Shown: positions 1 through 9,631, counted from the first letter of the stretch. The stretch: 64,000 bases of DNA from Pseudobacter ginsenosidimutans (GCF_007970185.1 NZ_CP042431.1:930001-994000); one strand, 5' to 3'. The notes: generated by a model from the sequence alone, not told the origin. Numbers and translations: made by a program.

Positions 1-687
1 ACTATTTCCTGCCGGCAACTGAATGAACTGGTTCATATAACCGAAATGCAGTTGATCTGATTTCGTTGTATGAAAAGCAAAGCCTGCAAAGAAACGGTTC
101 TGATCAAAATAATTATTCACGATCTGCTCTCCGAAATTGATATGGATCTCATCATTCAAGATCCAGGAGAAAGTGCCGGGCTCATAAGGTTTTGCGCCGA
201 TAGGTCCCTGCAACAGGAAACTATATCTCGCCCTCCAGTTGAAATGATAACCATCGGCCAGCTTATCAGGGTTTTCCAATTTCCGGCGATACCGCTGCTC
301 CAATCTCGCATATTGCATCACACGCAGGTTGCCGCCATATTTCGTGTGCCACTGGATCTGTTGCCAGGGACGATGTTCCGGAACATCGATCCGCTGATTT
401 CCCCCTGTTGAAAAATGATGCACATAGCCATATCCCGCCGTGATCTTCGTATTGTCGTTCAGGTAATACGTTAGGCCCACACGTGCAATTGCGGTAGAGA
501 AATTTGAAAAGAAATCTTCTTTCGTTCTGAGTTGTGCTTCGGCCCAGAAACCCCATTTATTGGAAAGCCGGGTCTGGTTCATGTAAGCCAGCCAGACCTG
601 GTTTTCCGAAATCTTGTTTTTCGTTTGAGCATTCAGGCTAGTAGCCAGCGCCATGACCAGCAGGATGGTGATAGAAATTATTCGCAT
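1..687 (-). CDS. DUF2490-family outer-membrane protein, 3' end beyond the window
   Basis: This is an open frame from an ATG at 687 that runs off the left edge, so about 229 residues are visible and the C-terminus is missing. It starts with a signal peptide (MRIISITILLVMALATSLNA, then QTK). The body has alternating aromatic and polar residues typical of a beta-barrel, with pieces such as NQVWLAYMNQTRL and GYGYVHHF that match the DUF2490 pattern. It begins 28 nt after the stop of the TonB-dependent receptor on the same strand and is probably the last or next-to-last gene of the sulfur operon. The biochemical role of DUF2490 proteins is unknown. An outer-membrane location is inferred from the signal peptide and strand pattern. 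Confidence 0.8.
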   Translation of the reverse strand, partial: MRIISITILLVMALATSLNAQTKNKISENQVWLAYMNQTRLSNKWGFWAEAQLRTKEDFFSNFSTAIARVGLTYYLNDNTKITAGYGYVHHFSTGGNQRIDVPEHRPWQQIQWHTKYGGNLRVMQYARLEQRYRRKLENPDKLADGYHFNWRARYSFLLQGPIGAKPYEPGTFSWILNDEIHINFGEQIVNNYFDQNRFFAGFAFHTTKSDQLHFGYMNQFIQLPAGNS

Positions 688-715
688 ACGGTTCAAATTG
701 AACCGCTAAAATAAC

Positions 716-3688
716 TCACTTCAGTATACCATCTACAGTTATCGCTGCATAATATAATGCTCCGATAGTTGGGCCTGCTGCATATTGTATATAACGATTG
801 TTCAAAATATTGGCGCCACCGGCCTTGATAGTGGTTTTCAACTTCGGCAACTTGAAGCTCACCTGTGCATCGATGGTGCTGTAGGCAGACACACGCCCAT
901 TCGCAAGTGGACTCTCCCAGAAGAAAGCATCCTGCCATTTCCACACCACATTGAAACCAATGTTCTTCACTACTTCACGATTACCGAAACTCAGATTGGT
1001 TACCCATTTCGGTGTATTGAAACCAGTGATGAAGACGTCAGTGGTTTTGTTGGAAACAATATCGTTGAAGTTCACATTACCACCGAGGGTGAATTTCTTA
1101 TAAGCGATCCAGGTTACACCCAATGATGAACCATAGTTGCGATACTTGTTCTTTGCATTGGTGTATACACGATAACGGGTTTGCTTACTCCTGTTATCAG
1201 CCACCATATCTGTCACGCCTGCATCGGTATTGATCTTTCCACTGGTAGGCACAGCCACTTCCACCTGACCGAGGAAGCCATCGTACTCATTGAGATAGGC
1301 ATCGATATCGAGGATCAGTTTATTACCCAGCAGCACACTCTTGTAACCAGCTTCAAATGAATTGATGCGCTCTGGTCTTGTAGGGCTCAGCGCAGTTACT
1401 TCCAGCAATGCACGGTTCTTCAGGGCGGCAGCCGGATCTACGGTTTTGGGAGGAAGCGAAGGATCGCGGTCTTTGTTGTAAGCAGCATTGAATGCATTCA
1501 CAGAAGTGAGTGTATAGGAGTTCTCCAGGTAACCCAAACCATCATTGATAAAGCTCAGTCCGCCTACCCTTCTCACATTCCCATTGTTTACGAAAGACAA
1601 TGCTTCAAACAATGCAGGGAAACGGAAGCCATTCTGGAAAGACGCGCGGAAATTATGTTTTTCGGAAAGTGTATACACCAGCGCTACACGTGGATTGAAT
1701 TTCGGATCGAATTCAGTATTGTGATCGAAGCGAAGCGATACGAAAGCTTTCAGTTTTTCATTGAAGAATGTTTTTGTGGCCTGCACAAACGCGCCATATT
1801 TTTTGTAGTACACATTCTTACCGAAATCATCAGATCCTGGCTTTACTGGCTGATTGCGTTCCGCAAGCGGCCGGGAGAAATCAACGAAATTGTTACCGTC
1901 CGGGATCACTTCATAAATGCGTGCATCCGCGCCTACCAGGAGATCAACAAATTTGATCTTGTTACTGAGGTCCCATTGTGCATCTGCGTGGTACACGCGG
2001 CTTTCCTGCTTCAGCCAGGCTCCGCCAGTTGCCGGGGCTCCGGCAATTCCTGCATTCTTATGGTCCCAGTTATTGATCTGGATGATCTGGTTGAAGAGAT
2101 CATTGTAAGCCTGTGTACCGGGCTCAACCCTTCCTGCATCAGCGGCCTGGCGGGCAATGCGCATGGCAGTGGCCAGATCGTTTGTAGCCAGTGCAGCCTG
2201 AAGCGCCGTTTTGAACTTATCGCCCCAAACTGCATTTGAGGACTGAGTCAGTTGCAGATTATCTGCCAGCGGCTTCAGGTTATAGGAGTCGCCGGTATTT
2301 TCAAGGCTCACGTAAGTGCGCACGAAATAATTATGTCCTTTCAGTTCCAGCTTGTGGTTCTGCACAATTACATTGTCCAGCTGGATCTTATTCCCGCGCT
2401 GGAATACGCCATCCATCTTCCCAAAGCGGTAGCTGTAACTCAATTCCGCATTTTCGGTTATGCGATAATGTAATGCAGCGTCGAATTTCAGATTATCCAC
2501 TTCAGGTTTCACCAGGTCTTTTTCCCAATAACCTGTCCGGCGAAGAATGAAAGTACGCGGGCTGCCATTGTAAGTCACCCCCTGGATGGTAACGGCATTG
2601 TTGTTCTCATCGCCATAGCGGTTCCAGGCATCGTAAGCGGGATTATTGGCTGCCCCGTTCAGTTCCTTGAAACCTGGATTGGCGGTATTTAGATTATTGG
2701 GATTTTGATCTGTGGCTGTACTGCTCACCCAATCGGTTCCCCGCAGGTAGCTGGCATTGATCTTGAAAGCGAATTTATTCTTCCAGGCATGCGCATATCG
2801 GATAGCCGACTCCGTTAGCAGGCTTACATCCCTGTCTTTACCATCTACATGGTTCACACCAGTTTTGTGGTATACGCTCAAACCCTGGTGGGTGAATGGA
2901 CTTTTAGTGATGAGATTGGCCATACCATTGATGGCATTCATGCCATACAACGCAGAAGCCGCTCCTGGCGTGATCTCCACACTGGCAATGTCCAGCTCAG
3001 TAGGTCCAATGGCATTTCCCAGGGGAACACCGAGAGTGGCCGCCTGCATGTCAACACCATCCACCAGTTGCATAAAACGGAAATTGTTGGGGATATTAAA
3101 CCCACGGGTATTGGGAACTTTGAAAGTCAGACTACTGGTGGTCATTTGCACACCCTTTACATTTTCGAGTGCATCATAAAAACTGGGTGCAGGCGTTTCA
3201 CGAATAGCACGGATATCGAGTTTCTCGATAGCCACAGGGGATTTCAAAATACTTTCAGCCACACGTGAAGCGGTTACCACCACTTCATTGCCAAGCACAG
3301 TCTGTGTAACCAGTTCTATCTGCAGCTTGCTGCCAAGACTTTTCACTTCCAGCTCCTGCGGCTGAAAACCCACAGAGCTCACTACAAGAGTAAATGGAAG
3401 TTTCTGTTTGGTGCGCAACACAAATGCGCCGCTGCTATTGGTGATAGTTCCGTTTACGGAACCTTTGATCTGTATGCTTACATCCGGGACCGGTTCTTTC
3501 TTTTGCTGATCGATCACCTGACCGGAGATTTCGATAATGGTATTTTCCTGCGCCTGCAGGTTTGAAAATACGGGTAAGCTGAGAATGAGCAGCAGCAAGG
3601 CGTACAGGCTTTTTTTACCGGCCTGTTCCTGCACGCTCCTGTTGAGGGATAAAGCGAAAATTCCGGAACGATTCAATTCCTTTCTCAT
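716..3688 (-). CDS. TonB-dependent receptor with carboxypeptidase-regulatory-like domain
   Basis: A 990-residue outer-membrane receptor for TonB-driven uptake. Residues 1-27 form a long charged leader before the hydrophobic signal core (KKSLYALLLLILSLPVFS) and the AQE cleavage region. Residues about 52-130 are a CarboxypepD_reg-like beta-sandwich (ISGQVIDQQKKEPVPDVSI). Residues about 145-265 are the plug (VEITPGAASALYGMNAINGM), followed by a 22-strand-type barrel ending in an aromatic-rich strand. It lacks an adjacent SusD, so it is a simple receptor and not a SusCD pair. It lies 125 nt downstream of the TSUP fusion gene, and a perfect palindrome shared with the cys genes sits 49 nt before its ATG. 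I infer uptake of a sulfur source or of a cofactor for sulfur assimilation. The substrate cannot be read from the sequence. Confidence 0.9.
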   Translation of the reverse strand: MRKELNRSGIFALSLNRSVQEQAGKKSLYALLLLILSLPVFSNLQAQENTIIEISGQVIDQQKKEPVPDVSIQIKGSVNGTITNSSGAFVLRTKQKLPFTLVVSSVGFQPQELEVKSLGSKLQIELVTQTVLGNEVVVTASRVAESILKSPVAIEKLDIRAIRETPAPSFYDALENVKGVQMTTSSLTFKVPNTRGFNIPNNFRFMQLVDGVDMQAATLGVPLGNAIGPTELDIASVEITPGAASALYGMNAINGMANLITKSPFTHQGLSVYHKTGVNHVDGKDRDVSLLTESAIRYAHAWKNKFAFKINASYLRGTDWVSSTATDQNPNNLNTANPGFKELNGAANNPAYDAWNRYGDENNNAVTIQGVTYNGSPRTFILRRTGYWEKDLVKPEVDNLKFDAALHYRITENAELSYSYRFGKMDGVFQRGNKIQLDNVIVQNHKLELKGHNYFVRTYVSLENTGDSYNLKPLADNLQLTQSSNAVWGDKFKTALQAALATNDLATAMRIARQAADAGRVEPGTQAYNDLFNQIIQINNWDHKNAGIAGAPATGGAWLKQESRVYHADAQWDLSNKIKFVDLLVGADARIYEVIPDGNNFVDFSRPLAERNQPVKPGSDDFGKNVYYKKYGAFVQATKTFFNEKLKAFVSLRFDHNTEFDPKFNPRVALVYTLSEKHNFRASFQNGFRFPALFEALSFVNNGNVRRVGGLSFINDGLGYLENSYTLTSVNAFNAAYNKDRDPSLPPKTVDPAAALKNRALLEVTALSPTRPERINSFEAGYKSVLLGNKLILDIDAYLNEYDGFLGQVEVAVPTSGKINTDAGVTDMVADNRSKQTRYRVYTNAKNKYRNYGSSLGVTWIAYKKFTLGGNVNFNDIVSNKTTDVFITGFNTPKWVTNLSFGNREVVKNIGFNVVWKWQDAFFWESPLANGRVSAYSTIDAQVSFKLPKLKTTIKAGGANILNNRYIQYAAGPTIGALYYAAITVDGILK

Positions 3689-3737
3689 AAATGTTGATTG
3701 CTTGGTGTGGGTTGTTTGATTGTGTTTTATTTTTATT

Positions 3738-3756
3738 GTCTACTATTTTAGTAGAC
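3738..3756. promoter_or_regulatory. Palindromic operator of the sulfur genes, copy 1
   Basis: GTCTACTATTTTAGTAGAC is a perfect 8-bp inverted repeat around TTT. It lies between the permease fusion gene and the TonB receptor. Related 19-bp sites occur at 9632-9650 and 13703-13721, each beside a sulfur gene. Short A/T-centred dyads like this are typical of dimeric winged-helix regulators, for example the Rrf2 family that controls cysteine genes in other bacteria. That assignment is inference, because no regulator gene is in the window. Confidence 0.65.
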
Positions 3757-3813
3757 TATTTTGATCTAAAAAATCTCTGTTGTTACAGAGAATACAGCGT
3801 GTTGCCCAGGTTG

Positions 3814-5328
3814 CTACAAGATCTTCACCAATATCCTTACGCTCCAGATGATCACCAGGCATCCCAGCAAAATGAAAGCCGTTTTCCTCGGCAATCTTCC
3901 TGCCAGCTTTGCCGCTAAAGGCGCCGCGATCAACCCGCCCACTACCAGCGCCAGGATCGTCTGCCAATGGCTCACCCCTAAAAATGTAAAGAATGTGAAA
4001 GCACTGGCGAGTGTCACAAAGAATTCAGTGAGGCTCACAGACCCGATCACGAAACGCGGACTACGCCCTTTTGTGATCAGCGTTGTTGTTACGATTGGCC
4101 CCCATCCTCCACCGCCGAAGGAATCCAGGAATCCACCAGCTCCCGCTAATGCACCATATCTTTTGAACTTCTTTTGAGGCTTTGGTTTGCGGAATGCATT
4201 CGATAAAATGCGCACACCCAGGAAAAGCGTATAGGCCGCCATTACAGGACGGATATAATCAGCATATTTCTCTCCCATGTAGATCAGCAAAACAGCACCA
4301 AGAATAGCGCCGATCACTCCCGGTATCAGCAAAGCCTTGAATAATTTCTTGTTTACATTTCCGAATTTATAATGACTATAACCCGAAGCGCCACTTGCAA
4401 ACATCTCCGCCGTGTGAATACTGCCCGAAATAGCAGCGGGGTTCACACCGGCCGATAATAATATTGTTGCACTTGTTACGCCATAGCCCATGCCCAGTGC
4501 ACCATCCACCAGCTGGGCCAAAAATCCGGCCAGCAGCATGATGGGAAAATTCGGTTCCAGTGTTTTGTACAGATCAACAGTTCCATCCAGGATCCCCTGC
4601 CAGGGAACATAACTGAAAATGAAATGACCGATCAGCATCAATGCAAAGACCTGTAATGATCTCGTTGCGATCCTTCTCCATTTACGGTCTTTCTCGGAAC
4701 CTTCTTCCACCAGTATCTTCGTAAGCTCATTCAACTTTTTCACTTTCTCTGCAAAGTTTCCGTTGAGCCGGCTACGCACAGCGTTCAGGTTATTGAGCAC
4801 TTCGTTGAGCTCTGCAGGCAATGCATGGTTGAGCACTTCCTTTATCCGCCTGGCAGCCGTAGGCGATTTACCATTGGTGGAGATCGCGATCTTCAGCTGT
4901 CCTTTCTGCACGATCGATCCCAAATAGAAATCGCAGAGATCTGGCGTATCGGCCACATTGATCAGCAAATTGTAAGAGCGCGATGCCTCATAGATATGCC
5001 TGCTGATATCTTTGTTGTTGATGGCAACAATCACCAGGTCCTTTGCTTCCAGATCGGTAAGCTCGAAATTCCTTTCCTGCAACAATACCCGTGGATGATG
5101 TTCGGCGAGCTTACGCAGTCCCTCCCCGATAGTGGGAGCTACTACAGTCACGTTGGCCCCGGGGGCATTGTCCAGCATTGCTGAAAGCTTCTCCAGACCT
5201 ACATTTCCAGCGCCCACCAACAAAACACGCAGTGATTCCAGCTTCAGGAAAACAGGAAAAAGATGATTGCTATCTGTGGCTGCAACCGTAGAAGGCAGTT
5301 GATCTTTAATTGAAGTTGATTCGCTCAT
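3814..5328 (-). CDS. Precorrin-2 dehydrogenase (siroheme synthase N-domain) fused to TSUP/TauE-SafE permease
   Basis: A 504-residue two-domain protein. Residues about 20-215 are a CysG-N/Met8p-type domain: FPVFLKLESLRVLLVGAGNVG is the NAD-binding beta-alpha-beta entry, and ISTNGKSPTAARRIKE matches the conserved SPTxA helix. This domain oxidises precorrin-2 to sirohydrochlorin and may insert iron to make siroheme. Residues about 225-504 have eight or nine hydrophobic segments of the TSUP family, with repeated motifs AGFLAQLVDGALGMGYGVTS and GGFLDSFGGGGWGP. TSUP proteins move sulfate, sulfite or organosulfur anions. It starts 9 nt after the cysI stop and is clearly in the operon. The fusion ties siroheme supply to sulfur-anion transport. 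Whether the carrier imports sulfate or exports sulfite is not decided by sequence. Confidence 0.9.
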   Translation of the reverse strand: MSESTSIKDQLPSTVAATDSNHLFPVFLKLESLRVLLVGAGNVGLEKLSAMLDNAPGANVTVVAPTIGEGLRKLAEHHPRVLLQERNFELTDLEAKDLVIVAINNKDISRHIYEASRSYNLLINVADTPDLCDFYLGSIVQKGQLKIAISTNGKSPTAARRIKEVLNHALPAELNEVLNNLNAVRSRLNGNFAEKVKKLNELTKILVEEGSEKDRKWRRIATRSLQVFALMLIGHFIFSYVPWQGILDGTVDLYKTLEPNFPIMLLAGFLAQLVDGALGMGYGVTSATILLSAGVNPAAISGSIHTAEMFASGASGYSHYKFGNVNKKLFKALLIPGVIGAILGAVLLIYMGEKYADYIRPVMAAYTLFLGVRILSNAFRKPKPQKKFKRYGALAGAGGFLDSFGGGGWGPIVTTTLITKGRSPRFVIGSVSLTEFFVTLASAFTFFTFLGVSHWQTILALVVGGLIAAPLAAKLAGRLPRKTAFILLGCLVIIWSVRILVKIL

Positions 5329-5337
5329 GTTATTAAT

Positions 5338-7011
5338 TTAAACCCAATTGTTCCTGATAGCAAAATCTCCGAAAGTTTCCCCGCTATACCTTTGCTGGCT
5401 GTAGGTACCCAGCAAATTATCCAGCTCACTCAGAATTGCAGGCTCGTCCAGGTTTTCTTTATATTTTTTGTTTAAACGATAACCAAACCTGTCTCCCCCG
5501 ATATGCAGGTTGTATTGACCATAAGCCGTTCCGATCAATCCGATCTCAGCAGCATAGGGCCTTCCGCATCCATTGGGGCAACCGGTCATGCGAAGGGAGA
5601 TCTCATCATCAGCCAGTCCATGTTTCTGCAGTACAGGCTCCAGTTTGGTGATGAGGGTGGGCAGATAGCGCTGTGCTTCAGCTAACGCTAACGGACAGGT
5701 GTTGAATGCCACACAAGCGATGGCACTCTTGCGCACAGCGCCAGCATTGTCTGTATGTGCAATAAGGCCGAACCTGATCAGGATATCCTCCACCTGTTGC
5801 CTGTTCTCAGGAAGGATATCACTGAGTATCACATTCTGGTTGCAGGTAAACCGGAAATTGGCTGCCCCGGTCTTTGCTACTTCCAGCAATGCAGTTTTGA
5901 TAGCCAGTTTATCGTCATCGAGTACACGGCCATTCTCGGTGAATACCGTGTAATTCCATTTGCCTTCATGGTTCTGGTACCATCCGTAATCATCGCGCCT
6001 TTGTGTGAACTGGTAAGGCTTTTCAGGTTCGAGTGCAAATCCGCAACGCTTTTCCAGTTCGGCCTTGAACTCAGGAACACCCATTTTGTCGAGTGTGTAT
6101 TTGAGGCGGGCCTGTTTGCGGTCACTACGGTTGCCGAAATCACGTTGTATGGTGATGATCTCATAAACTGCCTTGAGCGTGTTCTCTTCACCTGCCACAA
6201 AACCCAGTACAGTGGCCAGTCTGGCGTAGGTATTGGGATTACCATGCGTGGTGCTGAGACCGCCGCCGGCAGCAATATTGAAACCGGTCAGTTTATCGTT
6301 TTCCACTATTGCGATCAGTCCGATATCATTACTGAACACATCCACATCATTATATGGCGGGATAGCGATGCCGATCTTGAATTTGCGCGGCAGGTACCTG
6401 TCCTGGTACAGAGGATCTGCTTCTTCCTCCTTATTGAGGATCGGTTGTTCATCCAGCCAAACTTCGTAGTAGGCGCGTGTTTTCGGCAATGCCAGTTTGC
6501 TGATCTTGTCTGCATACCTGAAGATCTCTTCATGTAATGCGGATTGCCTTGGATGCGCATTGCAGACCACGTTCCTGTTCACATCGCCGCAGGCGGCAAT
6601 GGAATCCAGCTGCATGGTATTGAATGCCTTGATGGTTGGCTTCACATGTGATTTGAGGATCCCATGCAACTGCACGGTCTGTCTTGTGGTGATCTTTATC
6701 ACACCGGTGGAATGATCGCCGGCAATATGATGCAGCCCTTCCCATTGTTGCGGAGTAAGGAATCCTCCGGGCAGCCTCAGGCGGATCATGTATGAGTAAA
6801 GCCATTCCAGTTTTTTGGCGGAACGTTCTTCGCGGCGATCGCGATCGTCCTGCTGGTACATGCCGTGGAATTTCATCAGGCTTTGATCATCTTCACGCAG
6901 TGCGCCGGTTGCATTATCCTGAATACTTTGTTTAAGCGTGCCGCGCAGTGCATCACTTTTTTGTTTGATCCGTTCTACCGGAGAGAGATTATTTTGGTTG
7001 CTTGTGCTCAT
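5338..7011 (-). CDS. cysI: Assimilatory sulfite reductase hemoprotein subunit
   Basis: A 557-residue siroheme/[4Fe-4S] subunit that reduces sulfite to sulfide with six electrons from CysJ. The two ferredoxin-like half-domains are visible: RFHGMYQQDDRD-like (KFHGMYQQDDRDRREER) and LRLPGGFLTPQQW in the first half, TTRQTVQLHGILK for the substrate pocket. The cofactor ligands are the cysteines of CVAFNTC (CX5C) and TGCPNGCGRPY (CX3C). Length matches E. coli CysI. It begins 6 nt after the cysJ stop, so the two subunits are co-translated. The next gene makes the siroheme it needs. Confidence 0.96.
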   Translation of the reverse strand: MSTSNQNNLSPVERIKQKSDALRGTLKQSIQDNATGALREDDQSLMKFHGMYQQDDRDRREERSAKKLEWLYSYMIRLRLPGGFLTPQQWEGLHHIAGDHSTGVIKITTRQTVQLHGILKSHVKPTIKAFNTMQLDSIAACGDVNRNVVCNAHPRQSALHEEIFRYADKISKLALPKTRAYYEVWLDEQPILNKEEEADPLYQDRYLPRKFKIGIAIPPYNDVDVFSNDIGLIAIVENDKLTGFNIAAGGGLSTTHGNPNTYARLATVLGFVAGEENTLKAVYEIITIQRDFGNRSDRKQARLKYTLDKMGVPEFKAELEKRCGFALEPEKPYQFTQRRDDYGWYQNHEGKWNYTVFTENGRVLDDDKLAIKTALLEVAKTGAANFRFTCNQNVILSDILPENRQQVEDILIRFGLIAHTDNAGAVRKSAIACVAFNTCPLALAEAQRYLPTLITKLEPVLQKHGLADDEISLRMTGCPNGCGRPYAAEIGLIGTAYGQYNLHIGGDRFGYRLNKKYKENLDEPAILSELDNLLGTYSQQRYSGETFGDFAIRNNWV

Positions 7012-7017
7012 AATAGT

Positions 7018-8781
7018 TTAGTAAACATCTTTCAAAAATCTGCCAGCGGCTTTCATGTCTTCCAGGTAATTGATGGCATCCCTGCTGCCTTTGCCTCCGA
7101 ATCTTTCTATCACCTGCAGGATAGCGTATTCCACATCCGTACTCATGGGATCCCGGGTACCGCAGAGATAGATCCACGCGCCTTTTTCGATCCATTTCCA
7201 GAGTTCCCTGCCCTCTTCCAGGATGCGGTGCTGCACATATATTTTATATTGCTGGTCTCTCGAGAAAGCGACACTCAATTTATGGAGTGTGCCTGTTTGC
7301 AACCAGTTCTGGATTTCCGTCTGATAGAGGAAGTCGCTGACAAAATGCTGTTCACCAAAGAATAACCAGTTGCGGCCATCGCCACCTGTTGCATCACGTT
7401 CCCAGAGAAAGGAGCGGAACGGTGCGATTCCGGTTCCCGGCCCGATCATGATCACATCAGTATCTGTTTCAGGCAATCTGAACTGATTATTGCGATGCAC
7501 ATAGAAATCGAATTCGCCATTTTCGGCTTGCTGCGCCAGGTAGTTGGAGCAGAGCCCGTATTTGCATTCGTCATTCACATAGAAGGTATCCCTTGCCACA
7601 GTGAGATGTACCTCACGGTCATGAGCAGCCGGAGCAGAGGAAATGGAATACAATCTTGGGGTGATGGGCTCCAGCAGGGCCACCACTTCTTCGAACTGTG
7701 CGGCATCCCTGACAGGATAGATCTTCAGCAGGTCCAGCAAACCGATGCGGGTAGCGGGAATATCCTGTTGTACCAGTTTTGCATACTGGTTCACTACGCG
7801 CTCGGGGAGGTAAATGATATTGAGGCGTGTGCGAAGCAATTGTTCTACAGGCAGCGGTTCATTGCGGAAATTGACGATGAGCTTTGGATCGATGCCTGTG
7901 AGATTGAGAATGGCCGCCACGGTAGCAGCAGGATTTTCCGGTATGATGCCGATGCTGTCGCCGGGCAGGTAATCCACATCTTCCTCCACGCCTATTTCTA
8001 TGTGATAAGTTTCCTTGGAAGAACCACGATCGTTGAGGTTCACAGAACTGAGCACAGTACCGGAATAAAGTTTTTTGTGACTGCTCTTACGAACAGGAGC
8101 AGCGGGCACTGCAGCTATCTGGGGAGCGGTTTGTGCGCCGCCGGTGCTGAGTGTTTGCAATACGGCATTGAACCAGCTTCCGGCATCGGACTCATAATCT
8201 GTATCGCATTTTTGCAATGGAACGATGCGCTGTCCGCCGAGTTTCTGCAATTGTGCATCCACATCTTCCCCTGCCTTGCAATAGAGCGGGTAAGAAGTGT
8301 CGCCAAGGGCCAGCACGCCAAATTTCATTTGCAGCTTCGCTCCATTCTGGTAGATATGATCGAAGAATTTTTTAGCTGTGGCAGGAGGTTCTCCATCGCC
8401 CTGGGTACTGATGATCGCAAAGAAATATTCTTCTTTGGAAAGATCGTTCAATCGGTATTGATCCAGGCTTACCAGTTTTGCATTGATGCCGGCTTTCTTG
8501 GCCTGGCCTGCAAAATCGGTTGCCAGCTTTTTGCTGTTTCCGGTTTCAGTACCATAAGCGAGTGTGATCTTTTGCACGGCAGGTTTGGCCGGAGCTGCAG
8601 CCGGTGCAGCCAATGGTTGCTGGATAATATTGGCGGCCTGTTGTACGGCAGCCTCGACGGTAACCGGGGTAGCAGGACGTTCCAGCAGCCCAGCCAGGTA
8701 GCCGTTCATCCACACCAGCTCTTCACGGGAGGATGTTTTCACCAGCTCCAGCAGTGTTTTCAGTTTAGGCTCTACTAACAT
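7018..8781 (-). CDS. cysJ: Sulfite reductase [NADPH] flavoprotein subunit
   Basis: A 587-residue diflavin reductase that passes NADPH electrons through FAD and FMN to CysI. An N-terminal helical region (1-45) leads to a flavodoxin domain (about 70-205, ITLAYGTETGNSKKLA; ISTQGDGEPP), then the FAD domain (PRLYSISSAP) and the NADP domain (MIGPGTGIAPFRSFLWER; IYLCGTRDPMSTDV). I start it at the ATG at 8781. A longer frame exists only with a TTG at 8808. The ATG lies 17 nt inside the end of cobA, which suggests translational coupling. A stretch rich in Ala and Pro (LAAPAAAPAKPA) links the N-terminal part to the flavodoxin domain. Confidence 0.95.
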   Translation of the reverse strand: MLVEPKLKTLLELVKTSSREELVWMNGYLAGLLERPATPVTVEAAVQQAANIIQQPLAAPAAAPAKPAVQKITLAYGTETGNSKKLATDFAGQAKKAGINAKLVSLDQYRLNDLSKEEYFFAIISTQGDGEPPATAKKFFDHIYQNGAKLQMKFGVLALGDTSYPLYCKAGEDVDAQLQKLGGQRIVPLQKCDTDYESDAGSWFNAVLQTLSTGGAQTAPQIAAVPAAPVRKSSHKKLYSGTVLSSVNLNDRGSSKETYHIEIGVEEDVDYLPGDSIGIIPENPAATVAAILNLTGIDPKLIVNFRNEPLPVEQLLRTRLNIIYLPERVVNQYAKLVQQDIPATRIGLLDLLKIYPVRDAAQFEEVVALLEPITPRLYSISSAPAAHDREVHLTVARDTFYVNDECKYGLCSNYLAQQAENGEFDFYVHRNNQFRLPETDTDVIMIGPGTGIAPFRSFLWERDATGGDGRNWLFFGEQHFVSDFLYQTEIQNWLQTGTLHKLSVAFSRDQQYKIYVQHRILEEGRELWKWIEKGAWIYLCGTRDPMSTDVEYAILQVIERFGGKGSRDAINYLEDMKAAGRFLKDVY

Positions 8782-9628
8782 GTTGATTCGCTTTTTCTGT
8801 AGCAACAACTGTTGACGCTGTAAACAATTTGGCTACTGGTTTAAAATATGATTCGCTGGAATGACTATTGGCGATCCAGGCAAACTGCTCATGCAGTGCC
8901 ACTACCTTTCCGATGATCACCAGCGCCGGGCTCACAAAACTCTTGTTCTGCCAGTTCTGCGCATAATCGTACAGGTTAGTTACCTGTACATTTTGCAGCG
9001 GAGTGGTGGCTTGTTCAACAACGGCCAGCAGCTTGTCTGCACTGATACCATTCTTCACCAGGTTACTCACCACGCCATCCAGTGTTTCAGAGCTCATGTA
9101 GAACACGAGCGTGTCGTCAGTGGCGGCCAGTTCTTTCCAGTAATTTTCGTCGATCACTTCATTCCTGTAGAAAGTGAGAAAGCGAACGGCCGTGCTGTAC
9201 TGACGCGCCGTAAGCGGAATACCGGCATAAGCAGCGGCTCCCAGTGCAGCAGTAACTCCGGGAATGATCTCGTAGGGAATACCGGCATCTTTCAATACCT
9301 GCAGTTCATCCAGTACGTTGGAGAAAATGCTTACATCGCCTCCTTTCAAACGTACTACCAGCTTACCTGCTGAAGCATGTTCCAGCATCAGCTCATTGAT
9401 GATCTCCTGCGGTGTGCTGGCGCCCCGGCGGCATTGCTTTCCTACGGGAATGATCTCGGCTCCTGATCTTACATATTCAACCAGTACCTGTTCGCTGACC
9501 AGCCTGTCTGCCAGCACCACGTCTGCCTGTTGCAGCGCGCGGAGGGCTTTCACGGTGAGTAATTCAGGATCACCCGGACCTGCTCCGGCGATGATCACTT
9601 TTCCTGTTGTTATGGGTTGGTTTGGCAT
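8765..9628 (-). CDS. cobA: Uroporphyrinogen-III C-methyltransferase
   Basis: A 287-residue SUMT that methylates uroporphyrinogen III twice with SAM to give precorrin-2, the substrate of the dehydrogenase fusion at 3814-5328. The family signatures are clear: VIIAGAGPGDPELLTVKALR near the N-terminus, DVVLADRLVS, the LVVRLKGGDVSIF core and the IPGVTAALGAAAYAGIPLT loop. The last 40 residues extend past the usual family end and are low in motifs. The gene follows cysE by 64 nt and a palindromic operator ends only 3 nt before its ATG, so regulator binding could block this start region directly. Its 3' end overlaps cysJ by 17 nt. In this setting it serves siroheme rather than cobalamin. Confidence 0.95.
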   Translation of the reverse strand: MPNQPITTGKVIIAGAGPGDPELLTVKALRALQQADVVLADRLVSEQVLVEYVRSGAEIIPVGKQCRRGASTPQEIINELMLEHASAGKLVVRLKGGDVSIFSNVLDELQVLKDAGIPYEIIPGVTAALGAAAYAGIPLTARQYSTAVRFLTFYRNEVIDENYWKELAATDDTLVFYMSSETLDGVVSNLVKNGISADKLLAVVEQATTPLQNVQVTNLYDYAQNWQNKSFVSPALVIIGKVVALHEQFAWIANSHSSESYFKPVAKLFTASTVVATEKANQHVSRA

Positions 9629-9631
9629 ATT

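Noticed and set aside
1655-2239. A 194-codon open frame on the plus strand inside the TonB receptor
   Set aside because: It is antisense to a well-supported receptor gene, has no family features and an odd residue composition. Similar antisense frames over cysJ, cysI and gltX were left out for the same reason.
3689-3813. A cobalamin riboswitch before the TonB receptor
   Set aside because: The 125-nt gap is too short for a full B12 riboswitch and contains no B12-box-like motif.
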